The notes under the pieces: model-generated
Database searches by the model: none
What the model was told of the DNA's origin: nothing
Seen by the model: only the letters and a program-made list of their open reading frames with translations
In this document: piece by piece, positions 25,718 through 34,176 of the stretch
How the letters are laid out: the number at the start of each line of letters is the position of its first letter
Numbering within the stretch: the stretch's first letter is position 1
Translations under genes and position numbers: made by a program
Origin: Tannerellaceae bacterium
GTDB taxonomy: Bacteria; Bacteroidota; Bacteroidia; Bacteroidales; Tannerellaceae
NCBI GenBank assembly: GCA_031255855.1
Contig: JAIRRS010000091.1
Location: 1 to 36,968 of the forward strand
Reading direction: 5' to 3'
DNA length: 36,968 nucleotides

Positions 25718-28260
25718 TATTTTCCGGGGCGTATTTCCATGGTTTGTGTTGCGTCATTGAACGACCCAAATGATTTGGATGGTAACTCAACGTTGACTTG
25801 TGTTGTTGAACCGGCTTTTATGTTTATACGTTTAAATGCTTTCAGTGTTTTGATTGGGCCTTCCGGATCATTCGGGTTTTTGATGTACACCTGCGCCACT
25901 TCGTCGCCATCTTTGCTTCCTGTATTGGCTATATCCAACGTAAGAATCACAGACTCTTCTTTTCCGATTTTATCCTTTGACAGTGTTGCATTTTTATATT
26001 CAAACGTGGTGTAACTCAATCCGTATCCGAAAGAATATAATGGCTTTTCAGTCATATAACGGTATGTACGTCCTTTCATGCCATAATCTTCAAAATCGGG
26101 AATCTGGTCAATAGAAGTATAGAATGTAACTGGGAGACGGCCGGCAGGATTGTAATCTCCGAAAAGAATGTCGGCAACGGCTGTCCCGGCTTCTTGCCCC
26201 CCATACCAGGCATTCAGTATGGCATCAACATTTGCTTCTTCCCAGTTCAAGGCCAAAGCGCTACCTGTACATAAGATGTAAACAACCGGTTTACCGGTAG
26301 CTTTCAGCGCCTTGATCATTTCTTGTTGCACCTTCGGAATTTCAATATTCGTACGATCTCCTTTTTTGAATCCTTCGGCATCTACCGGCATTTCTTCTCC
26401 TTCCAAACGAGGGGAAATACCACCAACAAAAATGATTACGTCGGCATCGTTTACTTTAGAAGCTGTCGCTTTACTATCGACAGGGGTACGGACTCCTACT
26501 TCAAAATTCAGGTCTGCATTGCCTCCCCGTTGCATGTATTCTATTTTAACCGAATATGTTTTCCCTTTTTCTGCCTTCAATATGTATTTGCGTCCGCTGG
26601 TATATCCGCTTTCCCACATTTCAGCGACCTTTTCATTATCAATAAACAAGCGATATCCATCATTTCCCGAAATATTAAATTCTACGTCTCTGCTTACAGG
26701 CGATTCAAATTCTCCGGAAAAACGAGCGGAGAAATTCGTCAGGTTTACGTTCGGAGCAAACTGCGTATTGCCACCCGTTGTGTAATGCAGGCTGGAAGCG
26801 AGTCCTTTGTATACCGGTTCTCCTGAGAAATCCACGTTGTTGAAAAACTCGGACGCGAAACCTTGTCCGGCCGTTGACGTGATATGGTTGCTATAATCAA
26901 CCATTATATAGTCGTTTACGTGGTTGCAACCTAATTCATACACGACTTCCGTACCGGACGCTTTATTGACAATACCCTCCAAGATGGTGACCGTTTTTGT
27001 GGGGAACCCGTTGTAATTAGCCCACAACATGATGGAATCATTCGCATTGGGGCCTACAACTGCTATCTTTTTCAACCCTTTATTCAATGGCAGGATATTG
27101 TTCTTATTCTTAAGTAATACCATACTTTTACGTGCCATTTCCAGCGATTGTGCCACATGTTCCCGGCTCTCTACCACACTGTACGGAATTTGCGCATAAG
27201 GCACTCTTTCATCCGGGTCGAACATACCTAATTCAAAACGTCCCTTTAGCAGTCGACGGAGCGACACGTCTAGTTCCGCTTCTGTAATCAATCCCTCTTG
27301 TACAGCTTTCAACAAAGAGTGGTAACTTCTGCCACATTCCAAATCCGTTCCGTTTTTAACCGCGTCGGTTGAGGCGCTTTCAGCCGTAAGATGTGTTTCA
27401 TGCCGGGGTGTATTTGTATCTTTTCTCCAGAAGTCGTCGATGGCTCCACAATCGGACACAATGATATCTTCGTATCCCCAATCATTACGTAGAATATTTA
27501 CCAGCAACTTATCGCTTGAACAACAAGGCTTTCCTTCGAAGCGGTTGTAAGCGCACATTACTTCCTGCACATTGGCCTCTACAACTAATTCTTCGAAAGC
27601 CGGAAGATAAGTGGTCCACAAATCACGTGGGGTAACAACTGCATCATACTCATGACGGTTCCATTCGGGGCCACTATGCACCGCATAATGCTTTGCGCAA
27701 GCGTGTGTTTTGAAATAGTTAGGGTCATCTCCCTGCAAGCCTTTAACTACGGCAACTCCCATACGACCGGTCAGATAAGGGTCTTCCCCATATGTTTCCA
27801 TGCCACGTCCCCAGCGCGGGTCGCGAAAAATATTGATATTCGGCGTCCAAAAGGTTAACCCTTTGTATCTGTCGTATTCATTATCCTTTTGATATTGATG
27901 ATATTTGGCACGGGCTTCATCACTTATCATTGTAAATGTTTCATATAAGGCATCATCATCAAATGTAGCAGCCATAGCGATAGATTGTGGAAAAACAGTT
28001 GCACGTCCGGCACGGGCTACTCCATGCAACGCTTCGTTCCACCAATCATATTCCGGTATCCCCAATCGTTCGATAGCCGGAGTTTGGTTCATCATCTGGC
28101 CTATTTTTTCTTCCAGTGTAAGTCTTCCTAAAAGGTCGTCTATTCTTTCTTCAAGTGAAAGTTCCGGGTTATAAAAAGGATATTCATATTGTTTATTACT
28201 ACATGAAAAGAAAAAAGCAGAAACACAAATTATTAAAAGTGTAAGATGTTTTGTACTCAT
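25651..28260 (-). CDS. GH3 beta-glycosidase lipoprotein with PA14 insertion
   Basis: The 869-residue protein has a lipoprotein signal (VSAFFFSC, Cys20), so it is membrane-anchored in the periplasm or at the surface. The N-terminal GH3 barrel has WWNEALHGVARAG (73-85), RDPRWGRGMETYGEDP (146-161), KH (190-191) and IIVSDCGAI with nucleophile Asp270. The second GH3 domain begins around residue 367 (VAQSLEMARKSMVLLKN) and is interrupted by a PA14 module at about 462-590 (FNISGNDGYRLFIDN). A fibronectin III-like domain ends the protein. GH3 enzymes with this layout are beta-glucosidases or beta-xylosidases; WWNEALHG is common in xylosidase-type members, but I cannot fix the substrate. It stands alone, divergent from a lipoprotein gene. 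Confidence 0.95.
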   Translation of the reverse strand: MSTKHLTLLIICVSAFFFSCSNKQYEYPFYNPELSLEERIDDLLGRLTLEEKIGQMMNQTPAIERLGIPEYDWWNEALHGVARAGRATVFPQSIAMAATFDDDALYETFTMISDEARAKYHQYQKDNEYDRYKGLTFWTPNINIFRDPRWGRGMETYGEDPYLTGRMGVAVVKGLQGDDPNYFKTHACAKHYAVHSGPEWNRHEYDAVVTPRDLWTTYLPAFEELVVEANVQEVMCAYNRFEGKPCCSSDKLLVNILRNDWGYEDIIVSDCGAIDDFWRKDTNTPRHETHLTAESASTDAVKNGTDLECGRSYHSLLKAVQEGLITEAELDVSLRRLLKGRFELGMFDPDERVPYAQIPYSVVESREHVAQSLEMARKSMVLLKNKNNILPLNKGLKKIAVVGPNANDSIMLWANYNGFPTKTVTILEGIVNKASGTEVVYELGCNHVNDYIMVDYSNHITSTAGQGFASEFFNNVDFSGEPVYKGLASSLHYTTGGNTQFAPNVNLTNFSARFSGEFESPVSRDVEFNISGNDGYRLFIDNEKVAEMWESGYTSGRKYILKAEKGKTYSVKIEYMQRGGNADLNFEVGVRTPVDSKATASKVNDADVIIFVGGISPRLEGEEMPVDAEGFKKGDRTNIEIPKVQQEMIKALKATGKPVVYILCTGSALALNWEEANVDAILNAWYGGQEAGTAVADILFGDYNPAGRLPVTFYTSIDQIPDFEDYGMKGRTYRYMTEKPLYSFGYGLSYTTFEYKNATLSKDKIGKEESVILTLDIANTGSKDGDEVAQVYIKNPNDPEGPIKTLKAFKRINIKAGSTTQVNVELPSKSFGSFNDATQTMEIRPGKYQLLYGGSSDDKALKGIELVVE

Positions 28261-28335
28261 GTTATTAAAATTAAGTTATTGTAATTTCAACGTTAATATG
28301 TATTGTATTTTATTTGCTATAACACTTTGAATCAA

Positions 28336-28362
28336 CAAATTTACCATTAGCAAAGCTAATGG
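28336..28362 (-). promoter_or_regulatory. Predicted GH3 promoter with operator-like palindrome
   Basis: On the minus strand the -7 element TAAATTTG (complement of 28336-28343) is directly preceded by the inverted repeat CCATTAGC-TTT-GCTAATGG (28344-28362, perfect 8-bp arms). The repeat therefore fills most of the spacer where RNA polymerase would sit, the classic place for a repressor site. The predicted leader is about 70 bases. The protein that binds is unknown. Confidence 0.55.
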
Positions 28363-28431
28363 AATTAACAACTTTATTCAAATAATATTGCTTAAATAAC
28401 GTTACTTTTCGGAATATTATTCCAAAACTTA

Positions 28432-28439
28432 TACTTTTG
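28432..28439 (+). promoter_or_regulatory. Predicted -7 element of the small lipoprotein gene
   Basis: TACTTTTG matches TAnnTTTG and lies 27 bases upstream of the ATG at 28467. The -33 element is not evident. Confidence 0.5.
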
Positions 28440-28466
28440 TCTTATCAAAATATTAAACACATCTTT

Positions 28467-29342
28467 ATGAAAAAGTATGTCAGTTTACTCATTGCATTGT
28501 CGATTGGATTAACTTCTTGCGGAAAAGATGATGATGGCAAAAAACCGGCTCTCCCTACATTGAATAGATTAACGAAAGTTACTTGTACGAAGAACAATGC
28601 TTCCTATCCGCAACATGTCTTAACAATTACCTACAACCAAAATGGACTGGTTTCCGATATTGTAAGGGATGGAAAATATACCGACATTTTTACATTCGAC
28701 ACAGACCGAATGATTGTGAATAGTTTTACGGCTGAAGGCACTTCATCGCCGGTACTGACAAAAAAAGTGAACTATCAATTGTCACAAGGCGGAATAATCA
28801 AGAGTGAGATTTACCTTAAAAATCAACACAAAAACAACGAAGAGTACCTGAGCGACGTATACAGTTTCCTGTATAATAGGAGTAATCTGATAACCAGTTC
28901 GTGGGACGAAACGCATTGGCCAAAAACAGACGGGACGGGATACGAAAACCGGGCAGTTATGGAAACTTTTACGTATACATGGGAAGACGGAAACCTGATC
29001 AATTATAAAAGCGGAACAAAAGAAATGACCTTTACATACAAGAACGAATTCCATCCCGAAACCTTTCCTTTACGATTTGTAAACACCTTCGATTTTACAG
29101 TCGAAAGCATTGTCACCCCGCTTAATTTCTTCCTAGGAAACAGAAATCGCAAACTGGTGGAAACTGCCTATTGGTATATACTTCCCGATGTTGAAAATAT
29201 TCACGCGAAATACTCATTTTCTTATAATTCAACCGGAGAATATATAACAGGAATGACTGTGACAGAAGAAATCTTTCCCATAAATGGCGCTACGGCACAA
29301 AACAATACATATGTTTATTCGCTGGAATACAACTATAAGTGA
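28467..29342 (+). CDS. Putative secreted lipoprotein, beta-rich, function unknown
   Basis: I choose the ATG at 28467 (291 residues). The open frame begins 30 bases earlier at a TTG inside the promoter box, and MKKYVSLLIALSIGLTSCG is a complete lipoprotein signal with Cys18. The mature protein is acidic after the lipid Cys (GKDDDGKK), a pattern favoured for surface export in Bacteroidetes. It then consists of repeated short beta segments such as LTITYNQNGLVSDI, FTYTWEDGNLINYKSG, MTFTYKNEF and YSFSYNSTGEYITGM, reminiscent of DUF4595/YD-like repeat lipoproteins. No catalytic motif is visible. It is transcribed away from the GH3 gene, but a functional link is not shown. Confidence 0.8.
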   Translation: MKKYVSLLIALSIGLTSCGKDDDGKKPALPTLNRLTKVTCTKNNASYPQHVLTITYNQNGLVSDIVRDGKYTDIFTFDTDRMIVNSFTAEGTSSPVLTKKVNYQLSQGGIIKSEIYLKNQHKNNEEYLSDVYSFLYNRSNLITSSWDETHWPKTDGTGYENRAVMETFTYTWEDGNLINYKSGTKEMTFTYKNEFHPETFPLRFVNTFDFTVESIVTPLNFFLGNRNRKLVETAYWYILPDVENIHAKYSFSYNSTGEYITGMTVTEEIFPINGATAQNNTYVYSLEYNYK

Positions 29343-29477
29343 TTTTTGTGTTTTACTGTAAAACATTTGTAAAACAATAGCAGAAAACTATGAAATTTTG
29401 CCTTTTAGTCCTTCTGCATATCCAGCGGTTTCTCCGGAACCTTTTATTTTTGAAGCATTCGCCACTGGCAGCCTGTC

Positions 29478-30875
29478 TTAGTTATGTACCTTATTGCCGG
29501 TGATTTGATTAATAATCGAACGGAGGTCTATGACGGAAATTTTGCTTTTCTTGCCATCAGGAGCCATCATGGGCAATTCGGCAACATTACGGAAGAAAGC
29601 ATCTTCATAGAAACTTTCCAATAGTTTCCTGATGAAGAGAAGTTGCACGGGATCTTCGCCACTTTTAAGAAATTCGGAAGCATATAGGGTGTAAATAAAT
29701 AATCCGCGTTGGCGTGTATCTTCATTTTGGTAGTCTGCCTGGTCGCTCACGTAATACATGGTGGAGATACGCCACAATAAATCCATCCGCAGGGGATTGT
29801 CTTTCCATAATTGATAATAAAGCGGCATTGCCCCGTCAAAACGCCCGTCTTTTTGAAGAGTTTCCGCCCGGAAAAGCATTAACTGGTTTAACAGGAAAGG
29901 TGAAGGTTTCATCTCTTCTTCGGCCTTATCAAGCAACACATAGGCCCGTTTCCGGTCGAAAGTCTTACCCAATGCAGACCCCAGCAACAGGCAGACTTCT
30001 ACCGACGTAGTATCTTTTTCGTAAGCAGCTTCCAATGGCTCGACCGACCGAAAGTATTGTCCGGCATAATAACGGGAAGCTCCTCCGTATTTAAGTGTCA
30101 GGTAGGAAGAATCGCCTTTTTCCATTAAGACTGAATACAACGTATCAGCCTCAACATATTTTTTGTTCATATAAAGAGCCATACCTTTATTTTGCTCCAA
30201 CAGCCTGTTGCCGGGATTATAAGAAAGGACCGTGTCGCAAACAGCCAATGCTTCGGCAGCGAAATCGCCTCCGATACGGAGCATCGCATTTATGAGCGTA
30301 CTACCTAGCGAGGCATTCTCACGGTTTAAGCTGTATGCCTGAAAATAAGAACTAATAGCAGGCAACGGCATTTCAAGACGGACGAAGCAGTCTGCCTCGT
30401 TTTTTAAAAGGGTGGGATTGTTTTCGTCTTGCTCTAATAGATATTGATATTTCTCAAGAGCCTCTTCGTATTCGCCTAATTGGTAATAGAGCCTCGCCAA
30501 CTGGTAATTAGCATAAAAATCCGTACTGTCTGCCACCAATACTTTCCGGAAATATTGTTTTGCCTCTGTTGCTTTCCCAAGGTTGACAGCCGTACGCGCC
30601 AAGGTGTTCAACATATCGATATTGCCCGTATCCATTGCGTGGCAATGCTCATAATAACGTAGCGCGTCACGATACCTGAGCATCCCTTCATACGCTTGCC
30701 CGATGATATTCATTGTCTGATAGTCGGCCGAATCGGCAATAGAAAGGTTACCGGCATGTTCAATAATGGTTGCATATTGTTTGCGGGTAAGAAGCTCCCT
30801 GAGGTTATAATCTTGTGTATTCCCTATCAAAGGGATACACAAGATTATAAAACCAATAAATAACTTATTTTTCAT
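29478..30875 (-). CDS. Secreted tetratricopeptide-repeat protein
   Basis: The 465-residue protein has a signal peptide (LFIGFIILCIPLIGNTQ). A chain of TPR units covers most of its length; clear ones are YRDALRYYEHCHAMDTGNIDML, ATEAKQYFRKVLVADSTDFYA and YEEALEKYQYLLEQDENNPTL. TPR proteins are scaffolds for protein contacts, here in the periplasm or on the membrane surface. Its ATG overlaps the stop of the M56 protease gene by ATGA (30872-30875), so the two are translationally coupled. It could be a partner or sensor component of that system, but this is inferred from linkage only. Confidence 0.88.
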   Translation of the reverse strand: MKNKLFIGFIILCIPLIGNTQDYNLRELLTRKQYATIIEHAGNLSIADSADYQTMNIIGQAYEGMLRYRDALRYYEHCHAMDTGNIDMLNTLARTAVNLGKATEAKQYFRKVLVADSTDFYANYQLARLYYQLGEYEEALEKYQYLLEQDENNPTLLKNEADCFVRLEMPLPAISSYFQAYSLNRENASLGSTLINAMLRIGGDFAAEALAVCDTVLSYNPGNRLLEQNKGMALYMNKKYVEADTLYSVLMEKGDSSYLTLKYGGASRYYAGQYFRSVEPLEAAYEKDTTSVEVCLLLGSALGKTFDRKRAYVLLDKAEEEMKPSPFLLNQLMLFRAETLQKDGRFDGAMPLYYQLWKDNPLRMDLLWRISTMYYVSDQADYQNEDTRQRGLFIYTLYASEFLKSGEDPVQLLFIRKLLESFYEDAFFRNVAELPMMAPDGKKSKISVIDLRSIINQITGNKVHN

Positions 30876-32587
30876 TTGCCCATCTTACTTAGATGAAACG
30901 TAATCGGAACGACAAAGTGTACGCGTACGTTTTTTCCATCTTTTTTCCCGGGTGTCCATTTGGGCATTATCGAAATAACGCGAATTGCCTCTTTGTCCAA
31001 TGATTCGGAAATCCCCCTAAATATATCGCAATTGCTTATGGTTCCGTCTGCTTCAACGATAAATCCGGCGATCACCCGTCCTTGTATCCCTTTTTGTTGG
31101 GCATCCATCGGATACTTCGTATTGCTGGCAATAAACTTTAAGAGTTCCCCTTCTCCTCCCGGGAATTGGGGCATTATGTCTACGATCCTATATACCGGAT
31201 TCTTTGGGTCACTGTTATCATAGATACTGTTCTCCGGAGGTGTACCTGTCTTTTTGCCTACTTTATTGCTATCTTTCAGCCTGAATGCGATCGGTACGGT
31301 GTATTTTACGGCAACTACTTCTCCTTTTTCCCGCCCCGGCGTCCATGCCGGCATTCCGTCAATCACTCTCAAAGCTTCAGTATCCAGTGACGGGCTTACT
31401 CCCCTGACAATTTCCGCGTCGCTAATTGTCCCGTTTTTGTTTACGACAAAAGCAACAATCACGCGTCCTTCTATCCCTTTTTGTTGTGCGTCTACCGGAT
31501 ATTTAATATTTTTGCTCAAAAACTTAAGTAGTTCGCCTTCGCCACCCGGAAATTGGGGCATTACCTCAACTACGGTAAGCGGTTTGTCTTTACCTTGGTT
31601 CACCTTTGTATGCTCTGGTCCCAAATTGACTTTTAAACCAACTGTAATGGGGACAGGTTCTTCCATTTGTATGTTTGTAGCCAGATTTTTTGTAATACGA
31701 GCCACGGCCTCTATATTGCTAAGGAGCATCAAGATGGCAACCAATGGTATAAATATCAGATACTTGGTTCGCCCGATACTCCGGGAACGTTTTTTATTCA
31801 TCATACTGATTCTGTTTTTTAAGTGTAATACATTAAAATTGTTATATAAGTTTGCTGCAGCCTGGTTTTTATAATGTGCAAGACCTAACAGATGATATTG
31901 ATAACTCTTACTGTCGTATCCGGACATCAAAACAGTATTATCGGCCAGATACTCTAAATTATGTCTCATCTCGCGTTTCAAGAGCCAGATAAACGGATTC
32001 ATCCAACAGATGATACAAACAATTTCACCGATGATTACGTCCACCGAATGCCATTGGGATACGTGGGTTTTTTCGTGGGCAAGTATTTCGTCGAGTTCTT
32101 TTTCCGAATGGCTTTCGGGATAAACAAAAATCAAACGGAAGAAAGAAAATGGACCGGAAGGTTTATCCAGTAAATGAACATTCGTATTTTGGATGATAGC
32201 CTGCCTACTTTTTAATGTTAACCAAATAATACTTCCCAACCGAACAAAAAACCGGACAAGTAAAAGACCGGCAGTCAACCAAAAAACTCTTGAAACAATT
32301 ATACCGAATAACTTATCCCAGTCTGTAGCCAGGCTGGCTTCTCCTTCCACAACCATTTCCTGTAAAATTGTGGAATACAGATAAACAACGCCGACTATCG
32401 GTTCTTTTTCCATGAGCCACTCCCGGAAATCCATTAATGGATATATAAATGCCAATCCAAAGAAAACCAACAGAATGCTTCGTCTCAGTTTGAAAAAGGT
32501 ATCTTCATAAAAGAACAGCCGGTAGAATGCATAGAAAATCATAAAGGCTATGTTTACCTTTAAAAAATAGACAAGTACAGGCGACAT
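30872..32587 (-). CDS. M56 (BlaR1-like) membrane metalloprotease with two tandem TonB C-terminal domains
   Basis: The 571-residue protein starts with membrane helices at about 5-26, 36-52 and 98-125. The cytoplasmic gluzincin domain carries HEKTH (HExxH, 171-175), with a candidate third ligand in EYLAD (212-216). A further membrane helix follows (YLIFIPLVAILMLLSNIEA, 276-294). Instead of a beta-lactam sensor, the periplasmic part holds two TonB C-terminal domains: 339-437 and 468-567, each opening with MPQFPGGEGELLKF and containing YPxDAQQKGI and the xMPxWTPG block. The family cleaves or inactivates the partner BlaI repressor on signal. The gene lies 20 bases after the BlaI-type gene and overlaps the TPR gene by four bases. 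Confidence 0.92.
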   Translation of the reverse strand: MSPVLVYFLKVNIAFMIFYAFYRLFFYEDTFFKLRRSILLVFFGLAFIYPLMDFREWLMEKEPIVGVVYLYSTILQEMVVEGEASLATDWDKLFGIIVSRVFWLTAGLLLVRFFVRLGSIIWLTLKSRQAIIQNTNVHLLDKPSGPFSFFRLIFVYPESHSEKELDEILAHEKTHVSQWHSVDVIIGEIVCIICWMNPFIWLLKREMRHNLEYLADNTVLMSGYDSKSYQYHLLGLAHYKNQAAANLYNNFNVLHLKNRISMMNKKRSRSIGRTKYLIFIPLVAILMLLSNIEAVARITKNLATNIQMEEPVPITVGLKVNLGPEHTKVNQGKDKPLTVVEVMPQFPGGEGELLKFLSKNIKYPVDAQQKGIEGRVIVAFVVNKNGTISDAEIVRGVSPSLDTEALRVIDGMPAWTPGREKGEVVAVKYTVPIAFRLKDSNKVGKKTGTPPENSIYDNSDPKNPVYRIVDIMPQFPGGEGELLKFIASNTKYPMDAQQKGIQGRVIAGFIVEADGTISNCDIFRGISESLDKEAIRVISIMPKWTPGKKDGKNVRVHFVVPITFHLSKMGK

Positions 32588-32607
32588 GGTATTTGTGTGT
32601 TTAAAGG

Positions 32608-32970
32608 TTACTCTTTCCTTTTTTCAATCATATCAATGATATCCTTCAAATCGTCGGCTGATAGTTTTTGGTCTTTCGCAAAGAAGGTTACCATTTCTTT
32701 ATAAGAGTTCTCGAAATAATTGCGCACCACTCCGTTCATAAAGACACGTTTATATTCGTTTTCGGGAATCAACGGAGTATATTGATACGTGTTACCGATA
32801 CGTTTCGGTTTTACATATTTCTTACGTTCCAGATTCTTCACGATGGAAGCAATTGTTGTGTAAGGAGGTTTAGGTTCAGGATAAGTAGCCAGTATATCTT
32901 TTACAAAGCATGTTCCCAATTGCCAAATCGAAAGCATCGCCTCTTCTTCTTGAATAGTTAGTTTATTCAT
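32608..32970 (-). CDS. BlaI/MecI/CopY-family transcriptional repressor
   Basis: This 120-residue protein has the family length. It contains the winged helix-turn-helix with the PPYTTIASIVKNLERKKYV recognition region, the wing (RIGNTYQYTPLI), and a C-terminal dimerisation helix bundle. In this family the repressor dimer blocks its own operon and is removed when the paired M56 sensor protease is activated. The M56 gene follows 20 bases later, so the pair is complete. An inverted repeat overlapping the predicted promoter (32998-33018) is the likely self-operator. There is no beta-lactamase gene nearby; the visible target is the operon itself, including the TPR gene. Confidence 0.93.
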   Translation of the reverse strand: MNKLTIQEEEAMLSIWQLGTCFVKDILATYPEPKPPYTTIASIVKNLERKKYVKPKRIGNTYQYTPLIPENEYKRVFMNGVVRNYFENSYKEMVTFFAKDQKLSADDLKDIIDMIEKRKE

Positions 32971-32997
32971 GATTATTACCTAATTACGATTACATCA

Positions 32998-33018
32998 CAA
33001 ATCTACGATATTTTCGTA
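32998..33018 (-). promoter_or_regulatory. Predicted blaI-operon promoter and overlapping operator
   Basis: On the minus strand the -7 element TAGATTTG (complement of 32998-33005) lies about 28 bases before the blaI-type ATG. The inverted repeat TACGA-n5-TCGTA (33004-33018) overlaps its first two bases and covers the spacer. This layout fits autorepression by the BlaI-like protein. The repeat is short, so the exact operator boundaries are uncertain. Confidence 0.5.
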
Positions 33019-33076
33019 AACTAATGTTTTATTATCTATTAATTAGTGTTAACGCCTAGGTGTTTTCATGTACACA

Positions 33077-33108
33077 TTGTCGTTCTTAAAAGATAACCCC
33101 TATTTTTG
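33077..33108 (+). promoter_or_regulatory. Predicted promoter of kdgK-eda-uxaC
   Basis: TTG (33077-33079), a 21-base spacer and TATTTTTG (33101-33108) match the Bacteroidetes -33/-7 elements, with a leader of about 15 bases to the ATG at 33130. A near-palindrome AACGCCTAGGTGTT lies just upstream at 33051-33064 and may be a regulator site. Confidence 0.6.
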
Positions 33109-33129
33109 TGTTAAATAACAAATAACATC

Positions 33130-34173
33130 ATGGAAAAGAAAGTTATAACCTTCGGTGAGATTATGCTGAGATTGGCCACTCCGGATTATCTCCGTTTCAA
33201 TCAAACAGACAAATTAAGGGCAACTTTTGGGGGAGGCGAGGCTAATGTCGCGGTCTCGTTAGCAAATTACGGAATACCGACAGAGTTCGTCACCCGTTTA
33301 CCGGAAAACGATATTGCCCACACTTGTGTGATGGACTTGCGCAAATATGGCGTCGGCACATCACATATCATATATGGCGGCCAACGGATGGGAATCTATT
33401 TCCTTGAAACAGGATCCGTTGCCCGTGCCAGCAAAGTTGTTTACGACAGGACCCATTCGTCTATTGCCGAAATAAGTGCAGGAATGATTGATTGGGAAAA
33501 CGTATTTAAAAACGCCTCCTGGTTTCATTGGACAGGTATCACACCGGCTATCTCGGCAGGGGCTGCCGAGGCTTGTCTCGGCGCTATCCAGACAGCCAAC
33601 CGGATGGGAATTCCGGTGTCGTGCGATTTGAATTATCGCAAGAACTTATGGAAATATGGAAAAAAGGCATCGGAAGTAATGCCTGAACTGGTCTCCGGTT
33701 GCGACATAATCCTGGGGAATGAAGAAGATGCCGAGAAAGTATTCGGGATCAAACCGGAAGGTTTTGACGTAGCGCATACCGAAGGTGAAGTGAATGCCGC
33801 CGAGTTTGAATCAGTATGCAAGCAGCTAAAAGATAAATTCCCAAGAGCCAAGAAAATAATTGTTACCCTGCGGGGATCCATCAATGCCAACCATAATACA
33901 TGGGGAGGAGTCTTGTATGCTGATCATACATTGTATCAATCGCGAAGGTATGACATTACCCACATAGTAGACCGCGTAGGCGGAGGCGACTCTTTTATGG
34001 GAGGGTTAATCTATGGTTTATTAACGTATACGAACGACGACCAGAAAGCGCTTGACTTTGCCGTTGCCGCCTCGTGTCTTAAGCATACCATTTACGGCGA
34101 TTACAATCAGGTGACGGTAGGAGAAGTAGAAAAACTAATGTCGGGCGATGCCTCCGGCAGAGTAAACAGATAA
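33130..34173 (+). CDS. kdgK: 2-keto-3-deoxygluconate kinase (PfkB family)
   Basis: This enzyme phosphorylates 2-keto-3-deoxygluconate to KDPG. The 347-residue protein is a PfkB-family sugar kinase: an N-terminal GGGEANVAVSLANYG block (34-48) for substrate binding and the C-terminal signature DRVGGGDSFMGGL, with catalytic base Asp287. The signature is slightly changed from the common DTxGAGDxF. Family motifs alone could fit other ribokinase-like sugar kinases; the assignment rests on the next two genes, KDPG aldolase (3 bases downstream) and uronate isomerase, which complete the same pathway. It is probably induced by a hexuronate. Confidence 0.9.
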   Translation: MEKKVITFGEIMLRLATPDYLRFNQTDKLRATFGGGEANVAVSLANYGIPTEFVTRLPENDIAHTCVMDLRKYGVGTSHIIYGGQRMGIYFLETGSVARASKVVYDRTHSSIAEISAGMIDWENVFKNASWFHWTGITPAISAGAAEACLGAIQTANRMGIPVSCDLNYRKNLWKYGKKASEVMPELVSGCDIILGNEEDAEKVFGIKPEGFDVAHTEGEVNAAEFESVCKQLKDKFPRAKKIIVTLRGSINANHNTWGGVLYADHTLYQSRRYDITHIVDRVGGGDSFMGGLIYGLLTYTNDDQKALDFAVAASCLKHTIYGDYNQVTVGEVEKLMSGDASGRVNR

Positions 34174-34176
34174 ATT

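Noticed and set aside
26312..26826. Two long plus-strand frames (157 and 167 codons) opposite the GH3 gene
   Set aside because: Both are antisense to the PA14/GH3 coding region, overlap each other and show no protein-like features.
29343..29477. Possible terminator GGTT-n7-AACC followed by TTTTATTTTT in the convergent lipoprotein/TPR gap
   Set aside because: The stem is only 4 bp; the position suits a terminator of the lipoprotein gene, but the evidence is too thin to list as a feature.
31254..31874. Plus-strand frame of about 206 codons opposite the M56 gene
   Set aside because: It is antisense to a well-supported gene with recognisable domains, and its translation is rich in Ser/Thr/Pro with no motif.
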